Assembly: GCF_019431355.1 (NCBI RefSeq) | Contig: NZ_CP080269.1 | Location: forward strand, 4,521,001-4,585,000 | Reading direction: 5' to 3' | Source of the DNA: Paenibacillus sp. R14(2021) | GTDB lineage: Bacteria; Bacillota; Bacilli; Paenibacillales; Paenibacillaceae | DNA length: 64,000 bases | Part shown: in pieces, positions 8,308 through 17,435 of the stretch | Position numbering within the stretch: the stretch's first letter is position 1 | Layout: the number at the start of each line of letters is the position of its first letter | Notes under the pieces: generated by a model | Seen by the model: only the letters and a program-made list of their open reading frames with translations | The model's database searches: none | Told to the model about the DNA's origin: nothing | Made by a program: the position numbers and the translations under genes

Positions 8308-9138
8308 ATGAAAAAATGGTATGTGTCAGCAATCGTGACATTAGTAGCCATGTTAATACTAGCAGGTTGTGGTGCGAAGAAAAGCGAGAACACGGGAATC
8401 GAGAACGCCGGAAGCGCAGCGGGCAACAGCAGCGATGCGACGACGTACATGTTTGCAAGCGATGCGAGCTACGCTCCGATGGAGTATATGGACAAAGACG
8501 AGCTGAAAGGCTTCGACGTCGATTTTCTTGATGAAGTCATGAAACAAGCAGGCCTCAAGTACGAGCTGCACAACGTTGCTTGGGACGCGATGCTTGAGAG
8601 CGTGAAGCAAGGCAAAGAGTATCAAGCCGGTATTTCGAGTATCTCCATTACCGACGATCGGAAGCAAACGTATGATTTCTCCATGCCGTACTTCGAATCG
8701 ACGAACGTTATCATGGTGAAGGAAGACAGCGACATTAAGAGCGCGACTGACCTGAAGGGCAAGAAGGTTGCCGTGCAGGGCGGAACGACTGCTGATATCC
8801 TCATGACCAAAATCATGGGGGAGGGCAACACGGATCTGAAGAAATTCGACAGCAACGCTGTAGCGCTGCTTGAGCTCGATCAAGGCGGCGCGGATGCCGT
8901 CGTGGCCGACATTGCTATCGTCAGAGACTACGTGAAGAACAACCCTGGCAAGAAGCTGAAGAGCATTGCGGATTCTACGAACTTCAACTCCGAGTACTAC
9001 GGCCTCGCTTTCCCGAAAGGCAGCGAGCTGAAGGCGAAGCTGGACCCTGCAATCAAGGCGATTATCGAAAACGGAAAATACGCAGAAATTTACAAGAAAT
9101 GGTTTGGCGAAGAGCCGAATACGGCAAACTTGAAATAA
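8308..9138 (+). CDS. Polar amino acid ABC transporter, substrate-binding lipoprotein (family 3)
   Basis: Product of 276 aa with a lipoprotein signal peptide and lipobox LILAGC (cysteine near residue 21). The mature part starts with a serine/asparagine-rich linker. The body shows the family 3 solute-binding pattern: YAPMEYMDKDELKGFDVDFL, then MLESVKQG, ISSISITDDRKQTYDFS, VQGGTTADIL and a C-terminal YAEIYKKWFGEEP. It captures an amino acid outside the membrane for the permease and ATPase encoded next. The specificity, which could be glutamine, cystine, arginine or another polar amino acid, cannot be fixed from sequence. A terminator-like hairpin directly after the gene probably gives it higher expression than the two membrane components. 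Confidence 0.92.
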   Translation: MKKWYVSAIVTLVAMLILAGCGAKKSENTGIENAGSAAGNSSDATTYMFASDASYAPMEYMDKDELKGFDVDFLDEVMKQAGLKYELHNVAWDAMLESVKQGKEYQAGISSISITDDRKQTYDFSMPYFESTNVIMVKEDSDIKSATDLKGKKVAVQGGTTADILMTKIMGEGNTDLKKFDSNAVALLELDQGGADAVVADIAIVRDYVKNNPGKKLKSIADSTNFNSEYYGLAFPKGSELKAKLDPAIKAIIENGKYAEIYKKWFGEEPNTANLK

Positions 9139-9148
9139 GAATGAGTAG

Positions 9149-9187
9149 AAGAGTGTGCGTGCCGTAACGTTGCGCATACTCTTTTTT
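9149..9187 (+). terminator. Intercistronic terminator/attenuator
   Basis: AGAGTGTGCG pairs with TGCGCATACTCT across a loop near 9161-9170, followed by a T run at 9182-9187. It lies between the binding-protein gene and the permease, a common way to enrich the binding-protein message. Confidence 0.75.
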
Positions 9188-9234
9188 CCTTTCATAACCT
9201 CCGTTTCTTGATGATAACGAAAGGACGTATCCGA

Positions 9235-9885
9235 ATGGATTTTAGATTTGATATCATCTGGGATTATGCGCCTCTGCTGCTGCGGGGCACGCTGTATACG
9301 ATTTGGATATCCATAGCTTCGATTTTGCTGGGCTCGATTTTTGGGCTTGGCGTAAGCTTGGGCAAAATGTCGCGGTATTGGTTCTTGCGCTGGCCGATGC
9401 AATCGTATATCAACTTCTTTCGCGGAACGCCGCTACTGGTGCAAATCTTTATCGTGCACTTCGGATTGATTCCGCTTATCTACGGCAAGACGAATGCCAT
9501 TATTGCGGCTGTCGTAGCGCTGTCACTCAATTCAGCGGCCTATTCGGCTGAAATTTACCGGGCAGGTATTCTCTCCATTGATAAAGGGCAGATGGAGGCA
9601 GCACAGTCGCTTGGGATGACGCATTTTCAAGCGATGCGGTTCATTGTGCTTCCGCAGGCTATCAGACGAATGATTCCGGCGTTCGGCAACGAGTTTATCC
9701 AGCTGCTCAAGGATTCTTCCTTGCTCGCGCTCATTACGGTTCCCGAGATTATGTATTGGGGCAATGCGATGAAGAATCAATATATTCGGATCTGGGAGCC
9801 GTACATGGCGGCGGCAGTTATCTATTTCATCCTCACGTACACGCTCAATAAGGTGCTGGTAGCGATAGAAAGGAAGGTGAGCTGA
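9235..9885 (+). CDS. Amino acid ABC transporter permease (HisM/GlnP family)
   Basis: Product of about 216 aa. The N-terminal [20 protein letters not shown] segment is the typical start of polar amino acid permeases. [15 protein letters not shown] and the EAA loop ([20 protein letters not shown], then [17 protein letters not shown]), which docks to the ATPase, follow. Four to five membrane segments are visible. ATG 9235 is preferred over the frame's first start at 9208 because AAAGGA lies about ten bases ahead and the protein then starts [11 protein letters not shown]. It is co-transcribed with the ATPase two bases downstream. Confidence 0.92.
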   Translation: MDFRFDIIWDYAPLLLRGTLYTIWISIASILLGSIFGLGVSLGKMSRYWFLRWPMQSYINFFRGTPLLVQIFIVHFGLIPLIYGKTNAIIAAVVALSLNSAAYSAEIYRAGILSIDKGQMEAAQSLGMTHFQAMRFIVLPQAIRRMIPAFGNEFIQLLKDSSLLALITVPEIMYWGNAMKNQYIRIWEPYMAAAVIYFILTYTLNKVLVAIERKVS

Positions 9886-9887
9886 CC

Positions 9888-10619
9888 ATGAACCCGATTA
9901 TTCAAGTAACGGGCTTGTCCAAAGCCTTCGGCGACAACGTCGTGCTCAAAGACGTTTCCGCATCGATTGCGAACCAGGAAGTGGTCGTCGTGATCGGTCC
10001 TTCGGGCTCGGGCAAATCCACCTTCCTCCGCTGCCTTAATCTGCTTGAAAAGCCGACAGGCGGCGATATCCTCATCGAAGGCAAATCGCTGATGGACAAG
10101 CGGACGAATATTACAACGATCCGTGCGGACGTCGGCATGGTGTTCCAGCAGTTCAACCTCTTCCCGCATTTGAAGGTGATCGACAACATCACACTGGCGC
10201 CGGTGCAAATCCGCAAATGGCCGATTCAGAAGGCGCGGGAGAAAGCGATGGAGCTGCTGCGCAAGGTTGGCTTGGAGGACAAGGCAGGCGTCTACCCGCC
10301 ATCGCTCTCCGGCGGTCAAGCCCAGCGTGTCGCGATCGCCCGCGCGCTTGCGATGGAGCCGAAGATCATGCTCTTCGACGAGCCGACCTCGGCGCTTGAC
10401 CCCGAGATGGTCGGCGAGGTGCTTGCCGTCATGAAGCAGCTGGCCAAGGAAGGGATGACCATGGTCGTGGTCACCCACGAGATGGGCTTCGCGCGCGAAG
10501 TCGGCGACCGCGTCGTCTTCATGGAGCAGGGCTACATCGTGGAGCAAGGTACGCCGAGCGACTTGTTCGAGCGTCCGCAGCAGGAGCGGACGAAGGCATT
10601 CTTGTCGAAGGTGCTGTAG
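9888..10619 (+). CDS. Amino acid ABC transporter ATP-binding protein (GlnQ-like)
   Basis: Product of 243 aa of the polar amino acid ATPase type. Walker A is GPSGSGKST near residue 36, the Q-loop is [12 protein letters not shown], the ABC signature LSGGQAQR, Walker [17 protein letters not shown], and the switch histidine lies in VVVTHEMGF. The C-terminal [17 protein letters not shown] ending is usual. It powers import of the amino acid bound by the lipoprotein encoded at 8308. The gene starts two bases after the permease stop with AAGGTGAG as ribosome binding site, and it is closed by the terminator at 10663-10692. Confidence 0.95.
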   Translation: MNPIIQVTGLSKAFGDNVVLKDVSASIANQEVVVVIGPSGSGKSTFLRCLNLLEKPTGGDILIEGKSLMDKRTNITTIRADVGMVFQQFNLFPHLKVIDNITLAPVQIRKWPIQKAREKAMELLRKVGLEDKAGVYPPSLSGGQAQRVAIARALAMEPKIMLFDEPTSALDPEMVGEVLAVMKQLAKEGMTMVVVTHEMGFAREVGDRVVFMEQGYIVEQGTPSDLFERPQQERTKAFLSKVL

Positions 10620-10662
10620 GCAACGAAGCCGCGGTGCTTATCGCGAAATTATAAATACGATT

Positions 10663-10692
10663 AGCCAGACGGCTTACTGACGTCTGGCTTTT
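10663..10692 (+). terminator. Terminator of the amino acid importer operon
   Basis: AGCCAGACG (10663-10671) pairs with CGTCTGGCT (10681-10689), followed by TTTT. Confidence 0.88.
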
Positions 10693-10714
10693 CTATTGCA
10701 GAGTGGGTGAGACG

Positions 10715-10761
10715 AAAAAAAAGCACCAATCCGGCGCCGCAAAGCGTCGAATTGGTGCTTG
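10715..10761 (-). terminator. Terminator of the M29 aminopeptidase gene
   Basis: On the minus strand, AGCACCAAT pairs with ATTGGTGCT around a GC-rich loop and ends in a run of seven or more T residues (the A run at 10715-10722 on the plus strand). Confidence 0.88.
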
Positions 10762-10807
10762 CTCGATAGGGTCTTCGGGCGGCGCTGCAGCGGCGCAGCC
10801 AGCCCGA

Positions 10808-12040
10808 TTAGAATGCCCAGTTGCCGCCGCGGAACAGCGGCTCGGTCGTGCCATCGGCACGAATGCCGTCGATGTCGAGCTCCGCAGAGCCGATCATGAA
10901 GTCAACGTGAACGAGGCTGGAGTTCAGGCCGTTCGCGACTTGCTCTTCCTCGGACATCGTTTTGCCGCCTTCGATGCAGAACGCATACGCTTTGCCGATT
11001 GCAAGATGGCAGGAAGCGTTCTCGTCGAACAGCGTGTTGTAGAAGATGACGTTCGTATCCGAGATCGGCGAACGATGAGGCACAAGTGCGACTTCACCCA
11101 GATAAGCGGCGCCTTCGTCGGTGCCGATCAGGTTCTTCAGCACTTCCAGTCCTTCTTCCGCTTGCACGTCAACGACTTTGCCTTCCTTGAACGTGAGCGC
11201 GAAATCCTTGATTAGATTGCCGCCGTAGCTGAGCGGCTTCGTGCTCGTCACGGTGCCGTTGACGCCGCCGCGGAGCGGAGCGGTGAAGACTTCTTCCGTC
11301 GGCATGTTCGCCACGAAAATATCACCTTTGGCGTTCTCGCTGCCGGCGCTGATCCAAATATGGCCGGGAGCCAATTCAATCGTCAGGTCTGTGCCCGGGC
11401 CCGTGTAGCGCAGCGCGCGGAATTTCTTCTCATTGAGGTGAGAGGCTTTCGTATCCAGCACCTCGATGTGGGATTTCCACGCGGCAACCGGATCCGGCTC
11501 GTTGATGCGCGTTGCGGCGAAGATGGCATCCCACAGCGTATCTTCTTGTTGATCGGCAGCCACGTCAGGGAACACCTTAGCCGCCCAATCCGGGGATGGC
11601 ACGGCTACGATGGACCAGCTGACTTTGTCCGACATGGTGTAGGTGCGCCATGTTTTGAGCGCGATGCCTGCAGCTTTGTTGGCATTCGCAATCCGCTCGG
11701 GCTTGATGCCCTTCAGCAGATCGGGGTTGGAAGCGACGATGCTGAGGAACGCCGCATTGTCCTTGGCCATGTCTTCCCAGCCTTGCGCACGCCACTGCGG
11801 AAATTCATTGAAGGCTTCGTCGGGAGCGAGCTCGTATTTCGTGCGGGTCACAACATCGTCGTTCCACTCAACGTGTACGTTTTTGGCGCCCACTTCATAG
11901 GCTTTCTTCACAACCATCCGAACGAACGGTGCGGATGAGATGGATGCGGTAACGACCAGCGTCTGGCCTGGCTGCACATTGACGCCGACCTCAACGGCCA
12001 GCGCTGCATAGCGCTCGAGTTTTTCTTGGAAATTAATCAA
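10808..12040 (-). CDS. Aminopeptidase, M29 family (AmpS/PepS-like)
   Basis: Product of about 410 aa. Family features include the QPGQTLVVTASI segment, HVEWNDD, a central LTIELAPGHIWIS stretch, ANMPTEEVFTAPLRGGVNGT, and a zinc-ligand region with EVALVPHRSPI, LFDENASCHLAIG and NSSLVHVDFMIGS. M29 enzymes are cytosolic dinuclear-metal aminopeptidases that trim peptides. The frame is open from GTG 12049, but TTG 12040 is preferred. AGGAG lies eight bases ahead of it, and the protein then begins INFQEKLERYAALAV like relatives, whereas AGGAG would overlap GTG. It is monocistronic with its own terminator. Confidence 0.92.
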   Translation of the reverse strand: MINFQEKLERYAALAVEVGVNVQPGQTLVVTASISSAPFVRMVVKKAYEVGAKNVHVEWNDDVVTRTKYELAPDEAFNEFPQWRAQGWEDMAKDNAAFLSIVASNPDLLKGIKPERIANANKAAGIALKTWRTYTMSDKVSWSIVAVPSPDWAAKVFPDVAADQQEDTLWDAIFAATRINEPDPVAAWKSHIEVLDTKASHLNEKKFRALRYTGPGTDLTIELAPGHIWISAGSENAKGDIFVANMPTEEVFTAPLRGGVNGTVTSTKPLSYGGNLIKDFALTFKEGKVVDVQAEEGLEVLKNLIGTDEGAAYLGEVALVPHRSPISDTNVIFYNTLFDENASCHLAIGKAYAFCIEGGKTMSEEEQVANGLNSSLVHVDFMIGSAELDIDGIRADGTTEPLFRGGNWAF

Positions 12041-12234
12041 TGGGTCCACTCCTCATAAACGGAATAGTCCTATTTTAACATATTTACGCGGTAAACCCTA
12101 AATGTGGGCGGATTTAGGTCATGCAGCTTGTGAAACAGGGGTATGCGGGACGTAATGCGGCCAAGAACGAGATTGAACTGCTCGCAGCAGGGAGAATGGA
12201 TGGCTGAATTATCTAGGGCAGAGGTTGATAATTA

Positions 12235-12248
12235 CGAACGTATTTTCG
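12235..12248. promoter_or_regulatory. Possible LexA (SOS) box
   Basis: CGAACGTATTTTCG matches the Firmicute LexA consensus CGAACRNRYGTTCG at all but one position. It lies in the 383-base gap between the M29 peptidase and the alkyltransferase-like gene, about 30 bases before a TATACT (12280-12285). The leader after it contains CCGGCCC (12302-12308) and GGGCCGG (12368-12374), which could form a long-range stem before the start codon. Nothing else is recognised in 12050-12423. Confidence 0.35.
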
Positions 12249-12423
12249 TATAAATGCACTATTAGTCGAAGAATTGAGGTATACTAGGAAGACAAAAGCG
12301 ACCGGCCCCATGTCCACCTCGAGAAGCTTCGAATCTTTGTATACGAGCTGCCAGTAAACCATGCTGCGGGCCGGCTTTAGTCTTGCAGCGTCTGCTGCCA
12401 AGTCCACAGAAGGAGAAGTACCT

Positions 12424-12750
12424 ATGACACCGTTCACCGAACGCGTACTTCATGCAATTAAGGCCATACCGGCCGGAAGCGTCATGACTTACGGTCAAAT
12501 CGCGGAGCAGGCGGGCAGTCCGCGCGCCGCGAGGCAGGTCGTACGCATTCTTCATTCCTTGAGCGCGAAGCATGATCTGCCTTGGCACCGCGTCATCAAT
12601 GCCCGGGGCGAAATCGCGATCGGCAGCGACGAAGGCCGGTTTCTTCAGCGCGCGCTGCTGGAAGAAGAGGGCGTGTACGTCAGCCCGGCGGGAACCGTCG
12701 ATTTGACGGCGTACCGGCATGATTCAAGCGGGGGATCATCCCCAACCTAG
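12424..12750 (+). CDS. Alkyltransferase-like protein (ATL, MGMT fold without active cysteine)
   Basis: Product of 108 aa matching the DNA-binding domain of O6-alkylguanine transferase: PAGSVMTYGQIAEQAG, ARQV with the arginine finger at R37, and PWHRVINARGEIA. The PCHRV active-site cysteine is replaced by tryptophan (W54), the mark of ATL proteins. These do not remove alkyl groups but flag O6-alkylguanine for nucleotide excision repair. AGAAGGAG precedes ATG 12424, and an in-frame extension upstream to 12361 lacks such a site. It is followed 20 bases later by a DMT transporter. A possible LexA box lies upstream. Confidence 0.9.
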   Translation: MTPFTERVLHAIKAIPAGSVMTYGQIAEQAGSPRAARQVVRILHSLSAKHDLPWHRVINARGEIAIGSDEGRFLQRALLEEEGVYVSPAGTVDLTAYRHDSSGGSSPT

Positions 12751-12770
12751 CAAGGGAAAGAAGGATTACA

Positions 12771-13688
12771 GTGCCCAGACTCATCTATGCCGCGCTTATA
12801 GGTTTAAGTCTCATCTGGGGCGGCTCGTTTTATTTTATCAAAGTGCTGCTGCACGACTTCGGACCTTGGTCCATCGCGTTTCTGCGTTCGTCCTTCGGGC
12901 TCGTGATCGTGCTGCTCGTCATGCTGCTGTTCAAGAAGCCGTTCGGCTTCCGCAATATCCCTTGGTCCGCCATGTTCATCATGGCCGTCACCAATACGGC
13001 CGTCCCGTGGACGCTCATCGCTTTCAGCGAGCAGCGGCTGACGAGCAGCATGGCATCGATTCTGAATGCGACGACGCCGGTATGGACCGTGCTTGTCGGT
13101 ATCTTGTTCTTCCGCGGCAAGTCGGGCCGGATGCAATGGGCGGGACTTGCCATCGCAACGGCAGGCCTGCTCATTCTGCTTGGCGTAAGGCCGGGCTCGC
13201 TGCTTTCTATTGACGGAATCGGCTTCTTTGGCATGATGGGCGCCACCTGCTGTTACGCCGTCGGTTCCCAGTTGTCCAAGCAGCTGTCGCAGCGAGGCTG
13301 CTCCATGTATCAGATTACATACGGCACCTTGCTCAGCAGCGCGGTTGTGAGCGGCGTGATTGCCTGTTCAACGGAATCGATTACGCTGGCGAAGCTGACG
13401 TCTGCTTCCAATGTACCGATGATCGTCGGACTAGGGATGTTCGGATCCGGATTCGCGTACATTCTGTTTTATTACATGGTGGAGAAAGGGAGCGCCGAAT
13501 TCGCCTCCATGGTAACGTATCTCGTACCGTCCACCGCGCTGATTTGGGGCTATACGCTTCTTCATGAAGCGATTAAATGGAACATGCTCGCTGGACTCGT
13601 CATTATTCTCGCAGGCGTCTTCCTTGCCGGACGTAAGGGACGGCCTGCGGCCTTAAGTACGAAGCGTGCAGATGCGCTGTTGAAGTGA
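12771..13688 (+). CDS. DMT/EamA-family transporter
   Basis: Product of 305 aa with about ten hydrophobic helices arranged as two EamA repeats. Repeat 1 carries LSLIWGGSFYFIKVLLHDFG and TNTAVPWTLIAFSEQRLTSS; repeat 2 starts with GFFGMMGATCCYAVGSQLSK and contains LVPSTALIWGYTLLHEAI. Such proteins export metabolites or drugs from the cytosol, and the substrate is unknown. The GTG start at 12771 is preceded by AAAGAAGG. It probably belongs to the same transcription unit as the ATL gene and perhaps the ABC exporter that begins 37 bases downstream. Confidence 0.9.
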   Translation: MPRLIYAALIGLSLIWGGSFYFIKVLLHDFGPWSIAFLRSSFGLVIVLLVMLLFKKPFGFRNIPWSAMFIMAVTNTAVPWTLIAFSEQRLTSSMASILNATTPVWTVLVGILFFRGKSGRMQWAGLAIATAGLLILLGVRPGSLLSIDGIGFFGMMGATCCYAVGSQLSKQLSQRGCSMYQITYGTLLSSAVVSGVIACSTESITLAKLTSASNVPMIVGLGMFGSGFAYILFYYMVEKGSAEFASMVTYLVPSTALIWGYTLLHEAIKWNMLAGLVIILAGVFLAGRKGRPAALSTKRADALLK

Positions 13689-13724
13689 ATGGCCCGCAAG
13701 GGCAATAGAAAAGGGGTGTAAAGC

Positions 13725-15467
13725 TTGTCTTTCGTGACGCGGCTTCAATGGTTTTTCAAAACGAGATGGTTACATTATACGCTGGCGATCAGCTTAATGA
13801 CGGCGGTCAGCCTGCTGCAAACGATCCCTCCGAAAATGATCGGAAATACGATTGACCATATCCAGAAGGGCGGCTTGACCGCCTCTGAATTAAGCCGGAC
13901 AGTGCTGCTCCTGGTTGGACTTGCGCTGCTGCTGTACGTGCTTGTATATGCATGGATTACGACGCTTTTCGGCAACTCCGCCCTGCTCGAGAAGCTGCTT
14001 CGCGGGCGGTTCATGGCGCATTTGACGCGCATGAAGCCGAGCTTCTTCCAACGTAACAGCACGGGGCAGCTCATGGCGCTCGCGACTAACGATATTTTGG
14101 CAATCGGCAATACGTCGGGCTATGGGGTCATGACGCTCGTCAATACGCTTGTCGGCGCATCGGTCGTTATCGTGACGATGATTTCGTTGATCGATTACAA
14201 GCTCATGCTGGCTGCGCTCGTTCCTCTTCCGATGCTGGCGGTCATCATCAACTTGCTCGGTAAGAAGGTCAGGGCGCGCTTCTTGGCCGCGCAGAATGCT
14301 TTCGGCAAAATGAACGATCATGCGTTGGAATCGATCTCCGGCATCCGCGTCATCCGTTCTTACGTGCAGGAGAATCATGATCTTGACGCATTCGACAATG
14401 TGACGACCGAAGTGATGGAGCGCAACCGGGAGGTATCTCAGCTTAATGCACTGTTTCAACCGTTGATCTCCCTTATCGTAGGCGTCAGTTATTCCATCGG
14501 CATCGGCTACGGCTCTTATCTGGTCTTCCATGACGAGATTACGCTGGGGCAGCTGATTTCGTTCAATATTTATCTGGGCATGCTGATATGGCCGATGATT
14601 TCGTTCGGTGAATTCATCAATGTCCTGCAGCGCGGCAATGCGTCCGCGGACCGTGTGGAGCAGTCGTTCGTCCAAGAGCCGGATGTCGTTAATCCTGCGG
14701 TGCCGGTCGAAGTCGATCTGCCTGTGAGCATTGAGATGCGCGGCCTTACGTTTACCTACCCGTCGGCGGTGCAGCCGAGCCTGCAGCAGGTTTCATTTAG
14801 GCTGGAACGCGGGCAGACCCTTGGGATCGTGGGACGGACGGGCAGCGGCAAGAGTACGCTGCTGAAGCAGCTGCTTCGGCAGTATCCGATAGCGGAGGAG
14901 CAGCTGCTCATCTCCGGCGTGCCTGTGGAGCAGCTCGCGCTTGAGCGCGTGAAGGCATGGGTCGCCTATGTGCCTCAGGAGCATCTGCTTCTGTCAAAGT
15001 CGATCCGCGACAACATTGCGCTCGGCAAGCCGGACGCGACAGACGCGGAAATCGCGAAAGCAGTGGAGATGGCATCGTTCACCACCGACATCGAGGGCAT
15101 GCCGGATGGCATGGGCACGATTGTCGGCGAGAACGGCGTCATGCTCTCCGGTGGCCAGAAGCAGCGGCTCGCGATTGCGCGCGCACTGCTGATCGACGCA
15201 GAAATCCTAGCGATGGACGATTCCCTCTCGGCTGTCGATGCAAGAACCGAGAGCCGCATTCTGAACCACATCCGCAAGGAGCGTGCCGGGAAGACGACCT
15301 TCATCTCGACGCACCGCTTGTCGGCCGTCAGTCACGCCGACTGGATACTCGTGCTGGACGAGGGCCGAATTCTAGAAGAAGGCACTCACGAGCAGCTGAT
15401 GCATATCGGCGGCTGGTACAGACAGCAATGGGATCGTCAGCAGATGGAAGCCAGCTTGGAGGAATAG
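13725..15467 (+). CDS. Heterodimeric ABC exporter, half with degenerate ATPase site (YheI/BmrC-like)
   Basis: Product of 580 aa: a six-helix type 1 exporter membrane domain (to about residue 310), then a nucleotide-binding domain with Walker A GRTGSGKS, signature LSGGQKQR and Walker B ILAMDDSLSAVD. The catalytic glutamate after Walker B is aspartate, as in the degenerate subunit of heterodimeric exporters such as BmrC. The TTG start at 13725 has AAAAGGGG upstream. It pairs with the full-consensus subunit at 15588. It likely exports drugs or peptides across the membrane; the substrate cannot be read from sequence. Confidence 0.92.
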   Translation: MSFVTRLQWFFKTRWLHYTLAISLMTAVSLLQTIPPKMIGNTIDHIQKGGLTASELSRTVLLLVGLALLLYVLVYAWITTLFGNSALLEKLLRGRFMAHLTRMKPSFFQRNSTGQLMALATNDILAIGNTSGYGVMTLVNTLVGASVVIVTMISLIDYKLMLAALVPLPMLAVIINLLGKKVRARFLAAQNAFGKMNDHALESISGIRVIRSYVQENHDLDAFDNVTTEVMERNREVSQLNALFQPLISLIVGVSYSIGIGYGSYLVFHDEITLGQLISFNIYLGMLIWPMISFGEFINVLQRGNASADRVEQSFVQEPDVVNPAVPVEVDLPVSIEMRGLTFTYPSAVQPSLQQVSFRLERGQTLGIVGRTGSGKSTLLKQLLRQYPIAEEQLLISGVPVEQLALERVKAWVAYVPQEHLLLSKSIRDNIALGKPDATDAEIAKAVEMASFTTDIEGMPDGMGTIVGENGVMLSGGQKQRLAIARALLIDAEILAMDDSLSAVDARTESRILNHIRKERAGKTTFISTHRLSAVSHADWILVLDEGRILEEGTHEQLMHIGGWYRQQWDRQQMEASLEE

Positions 15468-15587
15468 ATTTCAAGCCTCCATACAGGCACCGCATTCAGC
15501 GACCTGTCCCACGACTCAAGCAATCGGATAATCAATATTCTAACGCACCCGTTAAGCGGGTACGAACTGTCAGGAGGTACCCTACTT

Positions 15588-17360
15588 ATGAATCCATCCA
15601 CGACGAGAAGGCTGTACCGCTATGCGCTCGTCTACAAATACCGCATTATTGCAGCGCTTCTCGTTCTATGCTGCGCCGTCGGCGCCGAGCTAGGCGGGCC
15701 CTACATTGCCAAAATCATTATCGACCAGCATTTGTCCCAGAAGGTGAATGACATCGGCGCGGTGCTGAAACTGCTCGGGCTGTACCTGGGCTTGCTGCTA
15801 ACCGCGAGCATTTGCAACTTCACGCAGTCCTACCTGCTGCAAGCTACGGCGCTTCGCATCATCAAGAACATGCGGATGGACTTGATGCGTCATATTGCGC
15901 GCATACCGCTGCGGTATTTTGACAATACGCCGATTGGTCAGGTCGTCTCCCGCATCGCCAACGATACGGAAGCAATCCGCGATCTGTTCATGAGCTTCAT
16001 GGCGACCTTCGTCGTGAGTGTTGTGCAGTTGACGGGCATCTATGTGGCGCTGTTCGTACTGGATACGCGGCTTGCGCTCTTTACCTTGATTCTGCCGCCG
16101 ATCTTCGTCGTTATTATGTACGTTCACCTGAAGTATTCCAAAATCTTCATTACGATCATGCGTGCCAGACTGAGTGACATGAACGCAATGTTCAATGAAA
16201 TGATCAACGTCATGCCGATCATTCAAGCCTTCCGCAGGGAGAAAGTAACGGTCGAAGAGTTCGAAGTGCTGAACAACGATCGCTACGTCAATCAAGTGAA
16301 GCAGTTCCGCGTATTCTCGCTGTCCTCGCGGAATATCGTAGGTACGATCGGTGCATTGGTAACGGCGATGATTATCTGGTATTTCGGGCGTCAATCGCTG
16401 GTAGAGGCGTCGATCTCGTTCGGCGTGTTTTACGCGTTCATTGATTATTTGGGACGCATCTTCAACCCCATCATCGGCATCTTCGATCAGCTGACGAATG
16501 CGCAACGGGCGTTCGTCTCCGCGGAGAAAGTGTTCGCGATCATGGATCTTGAAGGCAAGGCTGTTGATGAGGCCGATGGCGTCGAACGTCCTCAAGGCGT
16601 CGTGAAATTCGATAACGTGACCTTCGCTTACAAAGAAGGCGAGAACGTTCTGAAAGGTATTTCCTTCGAAGCTCGCAAAGGCGAGACAGTTGCGTTGGTC
16701 GGTCACACCGGCTCCGGCAAGAGCTCCATCATGAACCTGCTGCTCGGCTTCTATGAGCCGCAGCAGGGCGAAATTTCCATCGATGGCCGGAACATCGCTT
16801 CGTTTTCGAAGCAGGCGCTGCGCAAGCATATGGGTATCGTGCTGCAGGATCCCTTCTTGTTTGCGGGGGATATCAAGTTCAACGTCAGCCTCTATAACAA
16901 GAACATTACGATCGACCGCGTGAAGAACGCGCTTCGCGAAGTAGGCGCATCCACGTTCATCGAGCAGCTGCCCGGCGGGTATGACGAGCAGGTGGTAGAG
17001 CGGGGAAGCACGTTGTCGTCGGGACAGCGCCAGCTTATCTCGTTCGCCAGAGCGCTGGCGTTCGACCCGTCCATCCTCATTCTGGACGAAGCGACGGCGA
17101 GCATCGACAGCGAGACGGAGGGTCTCATTCAGCAGGCGCTGAAGGTCGTGAGCGCAGGGCGGACAACGCTTGTGATCGCGCACAGATTATCGACCATCCG
17201 GGAAGCCGATCAAATTCTTGTGCTGCACCGCGGAGAAATCGTGGAACGCGGAAACCATCGCGAGCTGATGGCGCTTGAAGGGCGTTATTACAAAATGTAT
17301 CAGCTGCAAACAGGAGAGAAGGCAGCGCCGCTTTCGGGCGGAGCGCCGGTCATTATATAA
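15588..17360 (+). CDS. Heterodimeric ABC exporter, catalytic half (YheH/BmrD-like)
   Basis: Product of 590 aa with an N-terminal exporter membrane domain (six helices, residues about 15-310) and a C-terminal ATPase. The ATPase has Walker A GHTGSGKSS, Q-loop GIVLQDPFLF, signature LSSGQRQL, intact Walker B ILILDEATASID and a VIAHRLST switch. The signature here is LSSGQ while the partner has LSGGQ. The partner lacks the catalytic glutamate, so the two form one complete and one degenerate ATP site. It starts 120 bases after the partner stop with CAGGAGGTACC ahead of ATG 15588. Confidence 0.94.
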   Translation: MNPSTTRRLYRYALVYKYRIIAALLVLCCAVGAELGGPYIAKIIIDQHLSQKVNDIGAVLKLLGLYLGLLLTASICNFTQSYLLQATALRIIKNMRMDLMRHIARIPLRYFDNTPIGQVVSRIANDTEAIRDLFMSFMATFVVSVVQLTGIYVALFVLDTRLALFTLILPPIFVVIMYVHLKYSKIFITIMRARLSDMNAMFNEMINVMPIIQAFRREKVTVEEFEVLNNDRYVNQVKQFRVFSLSSRNIVGTIGALVTAMIIWYFGRQSLVEASISFGVFYAFIDYLGRIFNPIIGIFDQLTNAQRAFVSAEKVFAIMDLEGKAVDEADGVERPQGVVKFDNVTFAYKEGENVLKGISFEARKGETVALVGHTGSGKSSIMNLLLGFYEPQQGEISIDGRNIASFSKQALRKHMGIVLQDPFLFAGDIKFNVSLYNKNITIDRVKNALREVGASTFIEQLPGGYDEQVVERGSTLSSGQRQLISFARALAFDPSILILDEATASIDSETEGLIQQALKVVSAGRTTLVIAHRLSTIREADQILVLHRGEIVERGNHRELMALEGRYYKMYQLQTGEKAAPLSGGAPVII

Positions 17361-17435
17361 CGATGGCGGTCCGAAAGGGCGGGTCTTTGCAGGGGAGTGC
17401 AAAACCGGCGATAGATTAAAGGGAGAGAATCGGCG

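Noticed and set aside
15798-17183. Minus-strand frame of 461 codons
   Set aside because: Shadow of the ABC exporter gene on the plus strand.
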